NCBI GenBank assembly: GCA_963796675.1
Contig: CAWCMS010000005.1
Span: 558,001 to 622,000 of the forward strand
Direction of reading: 5' to 3'
DNA: 64,000 nucleotides
DNA from: CAWCDJ01 sp963796675
GTDB taxonomy: Bacteria > Acidobacteriota > Terriglobia > Bryobacterales > Bryobacteraceae
In this document: positions 34,201 to 43,150 of the stretch, piece by piece
Layout: each line of letters begins with the position of its first letter
Numbering within the stretch: position 1 is the first letter of the stretch
Position numbers and translations under genes: made by a program
Notes under the pieces: model-generated
Databases searched by the model: none
What the model was told of the DNA's origin: nothing
The model's input: only the letters and a program-made list of their open reading frames with translations

Positions 34201-35345
34201 CTCCCAGCGGCCCGGCCATGAAGATCCTTCTGACCAATCCGTTCAGCTGGCCGTATGTCCGGCGCGGGTCCGAGCGTTTCCTGCACGAGCTCTCCTCGTA
34301 TCTTGTGTCCCGCGGCCACGACGTGACGGTGCTGACCTCGACGCCGAGCGCCAGAGAAGAGATCAGCCGCGGCGAGCGGCTGGTAATCATTCGCAAACCG
34401 CAGGTGGCGGGGGCCGCGAAGCTGATGCGGATTGCGCCCGAGAAGACGTTCCCGATCCGCTGCCTGCCATTCATGCTCGGCAACCGGTTCGACATCGTGC
34501 ACTGCCTCTACTTCTGGGACGCGTGCGCCGCCGGCCTGGCTCAGATGTTCTCCACGCGGCGCTACATCGTGCATGTCACGGGGATCCCGATCAAGCGGTT
34601 CTATCAGCGGCGGCCGTGGGATTATGCGGCGCTCCAGTTTTCCATGCGGCATGCATCCGAAGTGGTGGCCCCTTCGCGGCTGGCGCTGGAGCATCTGGAA
34701 AAGGAATTCCGCCGCAGCGCGCATCTGCTGCCCGTGCCGTGCGACATGCACCGCTTCCCCGTCAGCACGTCGCGGGAGCTCGACCGCCCCCGCATTCTTT
34801 GCGTAGGCGCCTTCGGTGAGCGAAGGAAGGGCGCGCGGGTGCTCATGGCGGCCTTTCACCTGGTGAAGAAGCGGATTCCCACGGCGATCCTGCAGTACTC
34901 GGGAGATATGCCGGAAGCGATGCGCGCGGAGTTCGCCGCCTCGGCGCAGCCGGAGGTTTTGCGCGATGTGGAGTTTCTAGGGAGAGGCACCGTGGACGAT
35001 CTTCCGGCTCTCTACGGCGCGGCCGCGGCCACAGTGCTGCCTTCCCTTTTCGACTCTTTCGGCATGGTGCTGATTGAATCGTTGGCTTGCGGCACCCCGG
35101 TGGTAGCGACCCGCCACGGCGCATTGCCGGAGATCCTGTCGCCCGGGACCGGTACTCTGTTCGAACCGGGCTCGACGATGGGCGAAGCGACCAACGAAGT
35201 GGGTCTGGCCGATGCCATTATCGAGACGCTGCGGCTGCACGAAGACCCGACACTATCCGGGCGCTGCCGATGCCGCGCCGAGGAATTCGGCTGGGACGTG
35301 GTGGGGCCGAGGTACGAGGAGATGTACCGCCGCCAGGTGGCTTGA
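34197..35345 (+). CDS. Family 4 glycosyltransferase
   Basis: GT-B retaining glycosyltransferase (382 aa). The N-terminal domain begins ILLTNPFSWPYVRRGSER with the glycine-rich acceptor loop. The C-terminal donor domain has RILCVGAFGERRKGARVL and the EX7E equivalent in LFDSFGMVLIESLACGTP. No signal or membrane helix. The first ATG at 34197 overlaps the preceding stop; a second ATG at 34218 directly before KILLTN is possible. It adds one sugar of the repeat unit on the cytoplasmic face. Confidence 0.87.
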   Translation: MTPSGPAMKILLTNPFSWPYVRRGSERFLHELSSYLVSRGHDVTVLTSTPSAREEISRGERLVIIRKPQVAGAAKLMRIAPEKTFPIRCLPFMLGNRFDIVHCLYFWDACAAGLAQMFSTRRYIVHVTGIPIKRFYQRRPWDYAALQFSMRHASEVVAPSRLALEHLEKEFRRSAHLLPVPCDMHRFPVSTSRELDRPRILCVGAFGERRKGARVLMAAFHLVKKRIPTAILQYSGDMPEAMRAEFAASAQPEVLRDVEFLGRGTVDDLPALYGAAAATVLPSLFDSFGMVLIESLACGTPVVATRHGALPEILSPGTGTLFEPGSTMGEATNEVGLADAIIETLRLHEDPTLSGRCRCRAEEFGWDVVGPRYEEMYRRQVA

Positions 35346-35347
35346 AG

Positions 35348-36433
35348 ATGCGAGTCCTGCTGACACATGAAGCGTTTGCGCCGGACTTCGCGGGCGGCGG
35401 CGAGTACATTTTGCTCGAGATGGCGCGCGGCCTGCTGCGCCGCGGTATCGAGCTTACGGTTCTCACGGCCGGTGATCCGGCGGTGGAGCATTTCGAAGAG
35501 ATCCGTACGGTCAGGCTGCCGGTCGGCAAGTTCCGGCTGAACCTGGCCGCGCCGCGCATTGCCGCGCTGGCCCGCGATGCGGACCTGATCCAGACCTCGA
35601 CATTCCATGCCGCCGCGCCCTCGTTGCTGGCCGGAAGAATTACCGGAAAGCCGGTGGTCTGCCATGTGCTCGGGCTGTTTCAGGAGGCGTGGAAGGAGAT
35701 GCACCCGGGCATTGGCGCCGCGGCGCGAATTGCCTGGGAGCGGATGATCGTAAGGCGCCGGTTCGCGAAATTGGTATTTCTCAGCGATTACTCGCTGGAG
35801 ACCGGAGTGCGGCTCGGCGCGCGCCGCGAATCCGCGGTGGCGATTCCCCCTGGTATTCGGGTGGAACGCTACCGCGCGGACCTGCCCAAGGAGCCCGTGG
35901 TTCTCTTCGCGGGCAAGCTCGATGTGCGCAAGGGAATTCACCAGGTGCTCGCGGCGGCCCGCGAACTGCCGGAGGTGCGCTTTCGCGTGATGGGTTGGGG
36001 GAAGGACGAAGAGTCCGTACGCCGCGACGCTCCCTCCAACGTCGAGTTTCTGGGCTTCCTCACGGGCCAGGCTCTAGAAGAGGCCTACGGCCGCGCGCAG
36101 GTTTGCCTGCTGCCCTCGAAGGCGGAAACATTCGGCCTGACGGTGATCGAGGCGATGGCATCCGGATGCGCCATCGTTTCCAGCATCCCGCTGCCGTTCG
36201 AGGGTTTCCACACGGACGCCGAAGACGTCTCCGGAATGGTGAATGCCCTGCGGTCGCTGCTCGGGAACCCCGAACGGACGCGGGAGATCGGGCGGCTGAA
36301 CGCGGCCAAGGCCCAGTTTTACACCTGGGACCGCCACGTGGACCGATTGACAGCGATTTACGAAGAAGTGCTCGGCGGGTGCGCGAAGGCGTCACGGCGC
36401 GCCTCGGCGGCGCAAGGGGGCGGACTGGCATGA
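35348..36433 (+). CDS. Family 4 glycosyltransferase
   Basis: GT-B retaining glycosyltransferase (361 aa). It opens MRVLLTHEAFAPDFAGGGEY, shows VVLFAGKLDVRKGIHQVL at the donor-site lysine/arginine and CLLPSKAETFGLTVIEAMASGC as the EX7E motif. It begins two bases after the previous gene and ends in an ATGA overlap with the Wzy/ligase-like gene. The fifth glycosyltransferase of the operon, so the repeat unit could hold about six sugars including the one placed by the initiating transferase. Confidence 0.87.
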   Translation: MRVLLTHEAFAPDFAGGGEYILLEMARGLLRRGIELTVLTAGDPAVEHFEEIRTVRLPVGKFRLNLAAPRIAALARDADLIQTSTFHAAAPSLLAGRITGKPVVCHVLGLFQEAWKEMHPGIGAAARIAWERMIVRRRFAKLVFLSDYSLETGVRLGARRESAVAIPPGIRVERYRADLPKEPVVLFAGKLDVRKGIHQVLAAARELPEVRFRVMGWGKDEESVRRDAPSNVEFLGFLTGQALEEAYGRAQVCLLPSKAETFGLTVIEAMASGCAIVSSIPLPFEGFHTDAEDVSGMVNALRSLLGNPERTREIGRLNAAKAQFYTWDRHVDRLTAIYEEVLGGCAKASRRASAAQGGGLA

Positions 36434-37983
36434 ACCTCGGGTTCCTGGAGTCGGTGGGCGGAGGGACGATGCGGCTGCTGGTGGCCGCGCTGGTCGGCAT
36501 CGCAGCATGTGTAATCGGGCTGGCGAGCTCGGAGCTCTCGCCGCGAAATTTCATTCTGCTGACCGGGTGCGCGGTGGCCTTAGGCATCGCGGGCTTCTCA
36601 CGCCGGCCGAGGTGCGTCCTGCTGTTTGCATGGATCGTCTCGCTCACATACGGCAAGGCATTTTTCCTCTTTCCCAACGACAGCCAGACGGATTTCATGG
36701 GGCTCTACGGCATCCTCAGCGACATCTTCCTCGCCGCCCTGCTGATTCAATGGATGCTTTCGCGGCGCTCGGACGAGAGGGCTCCCGGCGGGCGCGATAC
36801 CTGGCTTTGGTTCCTGCCGTTCCTGGGCGCGGCGCTGCTTTCCACGATCACGGCAACGAGGGTGGATTGGGCACTGGTGGAGTTCTACCGGTCGGCGAAG
36901 CTGCTGCTGATCCTGGTCTACCTGCAGCAGAATTTGCACGTCGCGGAGTGGTGGGCCTCGGTAGCCGGGCTCGGATTCGCGACGGTGGCGCAGGCGGGGC
37001 TTTCGGTGCTGCAAGTGGCTTTAGGCAAGACGTCGGCCGGCATCGTCGGACTGCTTGGCGCGGGTGACAACAGCGCGGCGGCCGCACAGGCCTCGGCGAT
37101 GCAGGGCGCCATGGGAGGGTGGTTCCGCGCATACGGGACGATCGGACATCCGGCGAACCTGGCAACCTACTTCCTTCTGACGATCCCGATCCTCTTCGGC
37201 CTGGGCTTCGCGCTGAAAGGTAAATGGCAATTCTGGACGCTCGCCGCGGCGGTCTCCGGCATGGCGGGGTTGGCTTGCACGCAGAGCCGCGGCCCCTGGA
37301 TGTTCGGGGCGGTGGAGGTTGCCATCGCGCTGGCAGGCCTGGTTCTCTACCGCATCCTGGCCGCCAACCGCGCGCTGATTCTGGTCGGGGTGTGCGCCGC
37401 CCTGGCATTCGTGGTGGCCGTGCGCTTCGAAAACTTTATCGCCGAGCGGTTCAGCCGCGATTACGACGAATCGGTGGAGTTGCGTACGCGCGACAGCCAC
37501 ACGGCGTACATGATTTTTTCGCAATCGCCGTACGTGGGCGTCGGGCTCAACAATTATGCTACCCGGATCCTCGATTTCGATCCGGAATGGAGCTGGGCGC
37601 TGGACGGCGCCGCCGATTTCCAGAAGGAGTATGACTCGCGAGTGTTCGTCGCGCCGCACAACTTCTATATGTTCCTGCTGGCGGAGACGGGCGCGGTCGG
37701 GCTGATCGCATTCGGGATCTGGCTGTTCGGCATGCTGAGGATGGGGTTTCGCGCGCTCGGCCGGAGTTCCGGCCCGGTGAAGATGGTCTGCTTCGGAATT
37801 CTGTTGGGTATCGCCGGAATCCTGGCGCAGTCGGCCGTGAACTTTTCGCTTTGGGTGGACCCGGTGCTGTTCACCTTCGCGCTGTCGGCGGCAATGTTGT
37901 CCGCCGCACCGGGCACAGCGCAACCGGAGCCGGTGCGAATCGGGACGGAGACGGAGGAACGGGTTCAAGTCCATGCCCACTAG
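36430..37983 (+). CDS. O-antigen ligase/polymerase-like membrane protein (Wzy_C family)
   Basis: Polytopic inner-membrane protein (517 aa) with about 11 helices. The large periplasmic loop and its flanks hold the Wzy_C/RfaL landmarks: TQSRGPWMF, then RDSHTAYMIFSQSPYVGVGLNNY and VAPHNFYMFLLAETGAVGL, with conserved arginine, histidine and glutamate. Members either polymerise lipid-linked repeat units or ligate glycan to an acceptor. In an operon with Wza- and Wzz-like genes and no other polymerase, a Wzy-type polymerase role is most likely. It overlaps the next gene by 11 bases. Confidence 0.87.
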   Translation: MNLGFLESVGGGTMRLLVAALVGIAACVIGLASSELSPRNFILLTGCAVALGIAGFSRRPRCVLLFAWIVSLTYGKAFFLFPNDSQTDFMGLYGILSDIFLAALLIQWMLSRRSDERAPGGRDTWLWFLPFLGAALLSTITATRVDWALVEFYRSAKLLLILVYLQQNLHVAEWWASVAGLGFATVAQAGLSVLQVALGKTSAGIVGLLGAGDNSAAAAQASAMQGAMGGWFRAYGTIGHPANLATYFLLTIPILFGLGFALKGKWQFWTLAAAVSGMAGLACTQSRGPWMFGAVEVAIALAGLVLYRILAANRALILVGVCAALAFVVAVRFENFIAERFSRDYDESVELRTRDSHTAYMIFSQSPYVGVGLNNYATRILDFDPEWSWALDGAADFQKEYDSRVFVAPHNFYMFLLAETGAVGLIAFGIWLFGMLRMGFRALGRSSGPVKMVCFGILLGIAGILAQSAVNFSLWVDPVLFTFALSAAMLSAAPGTAQPEPVRIGTETEERVQVHAH

Positions 37984-38773
37984 CTGGCTCAGGAGATACG
38001 TAGCGCGGAACCGGCGAGGTCCCCTGGTGGGCCGGGTCGCGCGCGTGTGCCAGTCGTACCTGGCGGCCTACCATAACGCGGATTACGACTTCGCATCGAA
38101 TGGCGAATTGTTCGTCCTGCGGACGCTCTCGCGGTTTCCCATCGAGACGGTGTTCGACGTGGGAGCGAATGTCGGCGAATGGACCCGCGCCGCGGCCGCC
38201 GCATTTCCCGAAGCGGCCATCTATTCCTTCGAGATTTCGAGCCGGACCTTCGAACAACTGGCGCAGCGCACGCGTGACCTGGTGAACGTGCGTCGCGTGC
38301 AGTCGGGACTTTCGGACCAAGAGGGATCGGTCAAGCTGCACTATTACGCCGATCTCCCGGTGCTGACCACTGTGCTCGACTTCCCGCATCAGTACCCGAG
38401 CACCGAGATCATCGAACCGGTCACAACCGGCGCGGCGTACTGCGCGGAACAGGGCGTGGGCCGCATCGACCTGCTGAAGATCGATGTAGAGGGCATGGAC
38501 CCGCAGGTGCTGGCGGGTTTCGACGGAATGCTGCGGGACGGCAAGATCGATGTGGTCCAGTTCGAGTACGGCCAGGGCAATATTGTCTCGAAGTTCCTGC
38601 TGCGGGACTTCTGGCAGTTCTTTGACGAGCGCGGATACGCCATGGGGAAGATCTACCCCAGCTATGTGGACTTCCGCGAATACAGGATGGACGACGAGGA
38701 TTTCATCGGCCCGAATTACCTCGCCTGCCGCCGGGAAAAGACTGCCTATCTCGAAGCGCTCGGCAGCCGCTGA
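37973..38773 (+). CDS. FkbM family methyltransferase
   Basis: SAM-dependent methyltransferase (266 aa) of the FkbM family, probably adding an O-methyl group to a sugar of the repeat unit or its cap. SAM-binding motif I is VFDVGANVGEWTRAAA, the post-I acidic residue is in IYSFEISSRTFEQL, and motif IV is LLKIDVEGMDPQVL. The start overlaps the Wzy-like gene. It is the last gene of the plus-strand operon; a converging hydrolase gene ends three bases downstream, leaving no room for a separate terminator. Confidence 0.87.
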   Translation: MPTSWLRRYVARNRRGPLVGRVARVCQSYLAAYHNADYDFASNGELFVLRTLSRFPIETVFDVGANVGEWTRAAAAAFPEAAIYSFEISSRTFEQLAQRTRDLVNVRRVQSGLSDQEGSVKLHYYADLPVLTTVLDFPHQYPSTEIIEPVTTGAAYCAEQGVGRIDLLKIDVEGMDPQVLAGFDGMLRDGKIDVVQFEYGQGNIVSKFLLRDFWQFFDERGYAMGKIYPSYVDFREYRMDDEDFIGPNYLACRREKTAYLEALGSR

Positions 38774-38776
38774 GAC

Positions 38777-40879
38777 TTACTTCCCATCGATCGCGAGGAT
38801 CGTCACGGAATGCGCCGGGAACGTGTAATCGAGCGTGGCGCCGACTCCGCTCAGAGTGCCGGATTGGATGGCGACTTCGGTTGGCGAGCCGGAGTAGAAG
38901 CGTGAGTAGGGCTGGATCAGTGCCTGCTGCGCAAAGGTGACTCCGGTGGCCATGGAGTTATCCGTACCTGTATTGGCGTCGGGAGCGGAGCCATTGAGCG
39001 TGTAGACGTGCCCGGTGCCCGCGGGATGAAAGTTCGCGAGCGAGATCCGGGAGTGGGCAGCGCGGTCCAGGTGCTTGTTGATGGCGAGGATATAGAGCGT
39101 CTTGCCGTTGGCGCTGGTGCTGGACAGGCATTCGAGGTAGGACACCCCGGAGACGGCATCCACCCAACCCACCGCGGGCGAATCATACGTAAGAGCCGTC
39201 ACCGTGGTCGAGACGAGCGTCGTGCCGAAATTCTGGTGGAGCATCTGAATTGCGTAGAGGCTGGCTTTGGCCGCCAACTGTCCGCTGCGGAATCCGATCG
39301 AGCCCATGAAGGTGTTGTCCACGAGTTTGAAGAAGTCGGCGATGGTCACCTGGGGGGCCTGGATGAAGGCCTTGAGGGCGCTTGCGGTGTAGAGCGCGGA
39401 GGTCAGCGTCTTCTGGTGGTCGACGAAGCGCCCCGAGGGATCCATCTGGAAGAGCGGCCCCCACTCCGTCACCGCGATCGCGATGCTCGAGGCGCGGGCC
39501 GGCACTATTCGCGCGATCCTGGCGGTAAGATCCGTCAGTTGACTGGCGATCAGGGCCGGCGCGGCCAGTTCCGCGGCGTACACGGTCCGGATGTCCCAGC
39601 CGCGATCTTCGAAGATCAAGGGAGCATAGCCGCAGTGCACGGCCAGCCAATCGATCTGGCTTCCGGCCAGTGTGAGGACACGGTCAGTCCAACCCGGATG
39701 TACCGGCTGCACCGAATGTCCGTACTGTTCATCGGCGATCGCACCGAGTTTGATGTTCGGATCGACGGCGCGCATCGCCTGGGCGAACTGAAGAAACAGC
39801 GCGGCATACTGATCGGGTGTCATGGCCGTCGAATACGACTCATTGCCGATCTCCCAATAACGCACGCGGGTGCCGCTCGCATTCACATACCGCACCCAGT
39901 CGGCGGCCTGCTGCGGCGTTCCGGTCAGGATGTTCACGGTAATGAGCAGCTCCGCAGAGGTGGCGCCGGCGAACTGCATGGCTTCATCCGTCCCGAAAGT
40001 ATTCAGAGAGGGACTGGCGCCGGGCAGAGGAGACGCGGCGGGCCGGGCAGTCTGGACGCCGACGCCGTTTCGCCAGTCGTAGTAATCCGCGTAGAGGCCG
40101 CCCGGGAAGCGCTCGACGGTGAAGCCGGCCTGCCTGGCAAACGCGACGGTGTTGAGGTTGGAAGTGGCGGCCGAGGAATTCCAGACGCCCATGCCATCCC
40201 AAGGCCATTCGAGATTGGAACCGAATAACGTGGAGGGGATAGTTCGGCCCTTCTGCGCCGCGTCTACCGCGATCGTCGATTCATACGCCGCGCCGGTATC
40301 CGGCTGGCCGATGGCTTCGAGCCAGGTGGCCGGCAGGCCCGCACTCAAGGAGACACTTCCGAAATAGGCCGCTCCGGAAGAGCCCTCCACCGAGCAGGTC
40401 AAGACGACCGCCAGCAGGGTCTTGCCCGACGGAAAGAAGACGGCGTCCCTACGAAAGACCGGCGACGCGACAGGAGCCTGGCGAATCTCCTGAACGGTCT
40501 GTGAGCCATCCGTCCACAAGCTGGTCACTGTCAGGACCGCCGTACTCCCCGGATCGGCTCTCAGCAAGGCAGTCACATACAGTTTGGAAGCCCCTATGGC
40601 CGACGCGGGGATACCTTGGGCGTACCCGTATGGGGGTGCGAGCCAGGCTGACGCAGGATTGGCGGAGGAAGGAGCCAGCCGCAGGAAGGTTCCCTGGCTG
40701 CCGGATGTGACTGTGGCACTTCCCTTCCCCGCGGCTCCGGTACTCAACGTCCATGCGGAGCTTAAAGATCCCGGCGCTGTGCTGAACGCCCCATTCGTGA
40801 TCAGGTTGGCAACCGTCTGCGGCCTCGCCTCGAATGCACAAAGAACCACGAGGAAGGCGCGAAACAAAAGTTTCGGCAT
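38777..40879 (-). CDS. Secreted clan GH-A glycoside hydrolase (GH51/GH39-like), paralogue C
   Basis: Exported hydrolase of 700 aa, third member of the family in this locus and on the opposite strand. The signal peptide is KLLFRAFLVVLCAFEARPQ. A jelly roll (GTFLRLAPSSANPAS, GAAYFGSVSL), a TIM barrel (FGSNLEWPWDGMGVWN, ERFPGGLYADYYDWRNG) and a C-terminal beta-sandwich (DYTFPAHSVTILAI) follow. Acid/base is probably E347 in WEIGNESYS and nucleophile E472 in VTEWGPLFQ. I chose ATG 40879; TTG 40897 would add six residues. It has its own upstream region and may be controlled separately from the operon it faces. Confidence 0.82.
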   Translation of the reverse strand: MPKLLFRAFLVVLCAFEARPQTVANLITNGAFSTAPGSLSSAWTLSTGAAGKGSATVTSGSQGTFLRLAPSSANPASAWLAPPYGYAQGIPASAIGASKLYVTALLRADPGSTAVLTVTSLWTDGSQTVQEIRQAPVASPVFRRDAVFFPSGKTLLAVVLTCSVEGSSGAAYFGSVSLSAGLPATWLEAIGQPDTGAAYESTIAVDAAQKGRTIPSTLFGSNLEWPWDGMGVWNSSAATSNLNTVAFARQAGFTVERFPGGLYADYYDWRNGVGVQTARPAASPLPGASPSLNTFGTDEAMQFAGATSAELLITVNILTGTPQQAADWVRYVNASGTRVRYWEIGNESYSTAMTPDQYAALFLQFAQAMRAVDPNIKLGAIADEQYGHSVQPVHPGWTDRVLTLAGSQIDWLAVHCGYAPLIFEDRGWDIRTVYAAELAAPALIASQLTDLTARIARIVPARASSIAIAVTEWGPLFQMDPSGRFVDHQKTLTSALYTASALKAFIQAPQVTIADFFKLVDNTFMGSIGFRSGQLAAKASLYAIQMLHQNFGTTLVSTTVTALTYDSPAVGWVDAVSGVSYLECLSSTSANGKTLYILAINKHLDRAAHSRISLANFHPAGTGHVYTLNGSAPDANTGTDNSMATGVTFAQQALIQPYSRFYSGSPTEVAIQSGTLSGVGATLDYTFPAHSVTILAIDGK

Positions 40880-41077
40880 CTCAAAAGTGGGCGTCAAGCC
40901 CGATCAATAAGACTTATCGGATGAAAACGAGAATCTCTCCGGGAATAATCCCGCCGCTTTCAGTCTCTTCCTGGTTGGTAGCACCATGAGACGAAAACGA
41001 ACAAGCTATCGACTGTCTAGTTAGCGTCCCAGGGTAGGGAAGGCGACGATGCCGAAGGTTAATTGCGGCTCTCTCGA

Positions 41078-42199
41078 TTAAAGGGCTGTGGCCCAGGCGA
41101 CGCCCCTGCCGCGGGCGTCTTCCTGGTAACGCTGAATCTGGAGGGTCGTCAGATCGACGATCTGCCGCTCGCCCGATCCCGCGCGATACCATTCGACGGA
41201 GGCCGCGACGGCTTGCTCGAAAGTCCAGACCGGCTTCCAGCCGAGGAGATGATGGGCCTTGTCATTGGCGAGATTCAGGAGCTTGGCCTCATGCGGGGCC
41301 GAGGGGTCGCTCTGATCCTCCCAGTTCCCGGGCCAGTGCCGGAGAATCTCCGTAACCAGATCCTTGACGGTCCGGTTGGAGTCCAGCCCCGGACCGAAGT
41401 TGAAAGCCGACGGAAACAGCCCGGACTGGAAAGGACGCAGCGAAGGTTCGCTCAAGACGGCCGCCAGCCAAAGGTAGCCGCTCAAAGGCTCGAGCACGTG
41501 CTGCCACGGGCGAGTTGCCGTCTTGTTGCGGACGCCGATGGTTTCCGACCGGGCCAATGCGCGAATGCAATCCGGGACGATGCGGTCTTTGGCCCAATCG
41601 CCACCGCCGATCACATTGCCCGCGCGAGCGCTTGCCACGCGCACCGGATGTCCGGTGAAGAACGACTTGCGCCACGACGCGATGGCGATCTCGGCCGCGG
41701 CTTTGCTCGAACTGTAGGGATCGTGGCCGCCCAGGGGATCCTCTTCCCGGTAGCCGTGAAGCCACTCGCGATTGTCATAGCACTTATCGGTCGTGATGAG
41801 GACTGCCGCGCAGGGCTTGTCGAGAGTCCGCAGGGCTTCGAGTACATGAATGGTACCTAAGACGTTGACCTGGTAAGTGGACACGGGATCCTGGAACGCG
41901 CGCCGCACCAGGGCCTGAGCGCCGAGATGGAAGACGAAATCAGGCTGCGCGGCTTCGATGGAGCGGCGAACCGCGGCGGCATCGCGCAAGTCTCCGCTGC
42001 CGTGGTCGAGGCGATGCGCGAGTCCCAACTGTTCAAACAGGCAGGGCGGCTCCTCGGGTTCGAGAGCAAAGCCATGTACGCGAGCGCCGAGTTCGAGAAG
42101 CCAGTGGGCCAGCCAAGCACCCTTAAAGCCAGTATGGCCGGAGAGCCATACCGTCCTGCCAGAAAAGATGCTCGATAGCAACGGGGCGCTGGAAGGCAT
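41078..42199 (-). CDS. rfbG: CDP-glucose 4,6-dehydratase
   Basis: Converts CDP-glucose to CDP-4-keto-6-deoxyglucose, precursor of 3,6-dideoxyhexoses and other CDP-sugars (373 aa, family length). NAD loop VWLSGHTGFKGAWLAHWL and HLGAQALVRRAFQDP are followed by the near-diagnostic run ITTDKCYDNREWLHGYREEDP. Catalytic Y/K lie in DPYSSSKAAAE; AGNVIGGGDWAKDRIVPD and RPWQHVLEPLSGYLWLA complete the match. ATG 42199 was chosen over an upstream non-conserved extension. Its substrate is made by the cytidylyltransferase at 20255. No RfbH-type dehydrase was seen, so the downstream sugar is unknown. Confidence 0.93.
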   Translation of the reverse strand: MPSSAPLLSSIFSGRTVWLSGHTGFKGAWLAHWLLELGARVHGFALEPEEPPCLFEQLGLAHRLDHGSGDLRDAAAVRRSIEAAQPDFVFHLGAQALVRRAFQDPVSTYQVNVLGTIHVLEALRTLDKPCAAVLITTDKCYDNREWLHGYREEDPLGGHDPYSSSKAAAEIAIASWRKSFFTGHPVRVASARAGNVIGGGDWAKDRIVPDCIRALARSETIGVRNKTATRPWQHVLEPLSGYLWLAAVLSEPSLRPFQSGLFPSAFNFGPGLDSNRTVKDLVTEILRHWPGNWEDQSDPSAPHEAKLLNLANDKAHHLLGWKPVWTFEQAVAASVEWYRAGSGERQIVDLTTLQIQRYQEDARGRGVAWATAL

Positions 42200-42301
42200 T
42201 CCAACAGAATACCGCGACAGTGGAAGGAGTTCGCGGCGCAAAATGGCTGCAGGGTTCGGAAACCGATCCGCATTGGTGTTATAGTCCGGCATGTCGGTCA
42301 G

Positions 42302-43099
42302 ATGGCGATCATCACCATTTCGGGCGGCACCTTGAGCGGCGGTACGATTCTGGCCGAATGTTTGAGCCGGACGCTCGGGTATGCCTCCATCGATCTCACC
42401 TCGCTGCTGCGCAAAGCCGCCACGGGGCGGGTCTCCGAATACGACCTAAGGGCCGCGCTGGAACAGCCTCCGGACTTCCCGGGCACGTCGAACCACAGGC
42501 GGTACATTTACCAGGCGCTGCTGCATGCCACACTGCTTCAGGAAGTCCGCTGCGGGCGCGCCATCTACCATGGACTCGCGGGACACCTGCTATTGAAGGG
42601 AGTGCCGGGCCTGATCCGTCTGCGCGTGATCGCTCCGATGGAGTTTCGGATCCGGTGTGCAGCCGAGCAGTTGCACCTCGGCCGGGCGGAAGCGACGGCG
42701 CACATTACGCAGATGGATCGGGATCGGCGGCAGTGGGCCCAGTTCCTGTACGGAGTGGATTGGAGGGACCCGTCGCAGTACGACCTCGTGGTCAATCTGG
42801 AACGGCTGAGCCTGGATCAATCCTGCGAGCTCGTCGTGGGACTGGTGGGAACGGGCGGCTTCGAACTCGAGCCGGGGGATGAGAGCACATTGAATGACCT
42901 GGTGACGGCAGCCAGTCTCCGGAAGGCGCTGACCTTGAGTCCGCACACGATGCACCTCGAGGTACAGGTGGAACCCCGGGGAGAATTGTTCGTGGTCAGG
43001 GGAGAATCCGCGGAAGAAGAAACGGAAGAGATCCGCAGAGTTGCGGCCACGGTGCCGGGGATTCGAGCAGTTGCCATCGAATGCGAGCGAAGTGCCTAG
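42302..43099 (+). CDS. Cytidylate-kinase-like protein with C-terminal BON-like region
   Basis: 265-aa protein whose first 190 residues resemble the cytidylate kinase-like family (P-loop kinases). It begins AIITISGGTLSGGTILAECL in the family's position, with no classical GKS/T in the loop, and has the LID-like arginines in RCAAEQLHLGRAEATAHITQMDRDRRQW. The last 50 residues (LEVQVEPRGELFVVRGESA) look like a BON or similar alpha/beta ligand-binding domain. True CMP kinase activity is uncertain. Divergent from rfbG with about 100 bases between starts and followed 51 bases later by cysteine synthase. Confidence 0.65.
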   Translation: MAIITISGGTLSGGTILAECLSRTLGYASIDLTSLLRKAATGRVSEYDLRAALEQPPDFPGTSNHRRYIYQALLHATLLQEVRCGRAIYHGLAGHLLLKGVPGLIRLRVIAPMEFRIRCAAEQLHLGRAEATAHITQMDRDRRQWAQFLYGVDWRDPSQYDLVVNLERLSLDQSCELVVGLVGTGGFELEPGDESTLNDLVTAASLRKALTLSPHTMHLEVQVEPRGELFVVRGESAEEETEEIRRVAATVPGIRAVAIECERSA

Positions 43100-43150
43100 C
43101 GACCGGCGTAGGCCCTATATTTGATCGGGATATGGTAGATTGAGGAGAGC

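Noticed and set aside
18862..38773. The many ATGA/TGATG gene overlaps as frameshifts
   Set aside because: Each joins two complete proteins of normal family length, which is ordinary translational coupling rather than gene breakage.
40940..40954. Small hairpin CGGGA-ATAA-TCCCG as a terminator after rfbG
   Set aside because: The stem is only five pairs and the following minus-strand sequence has no solid T-run, so a terminator call is not supported.
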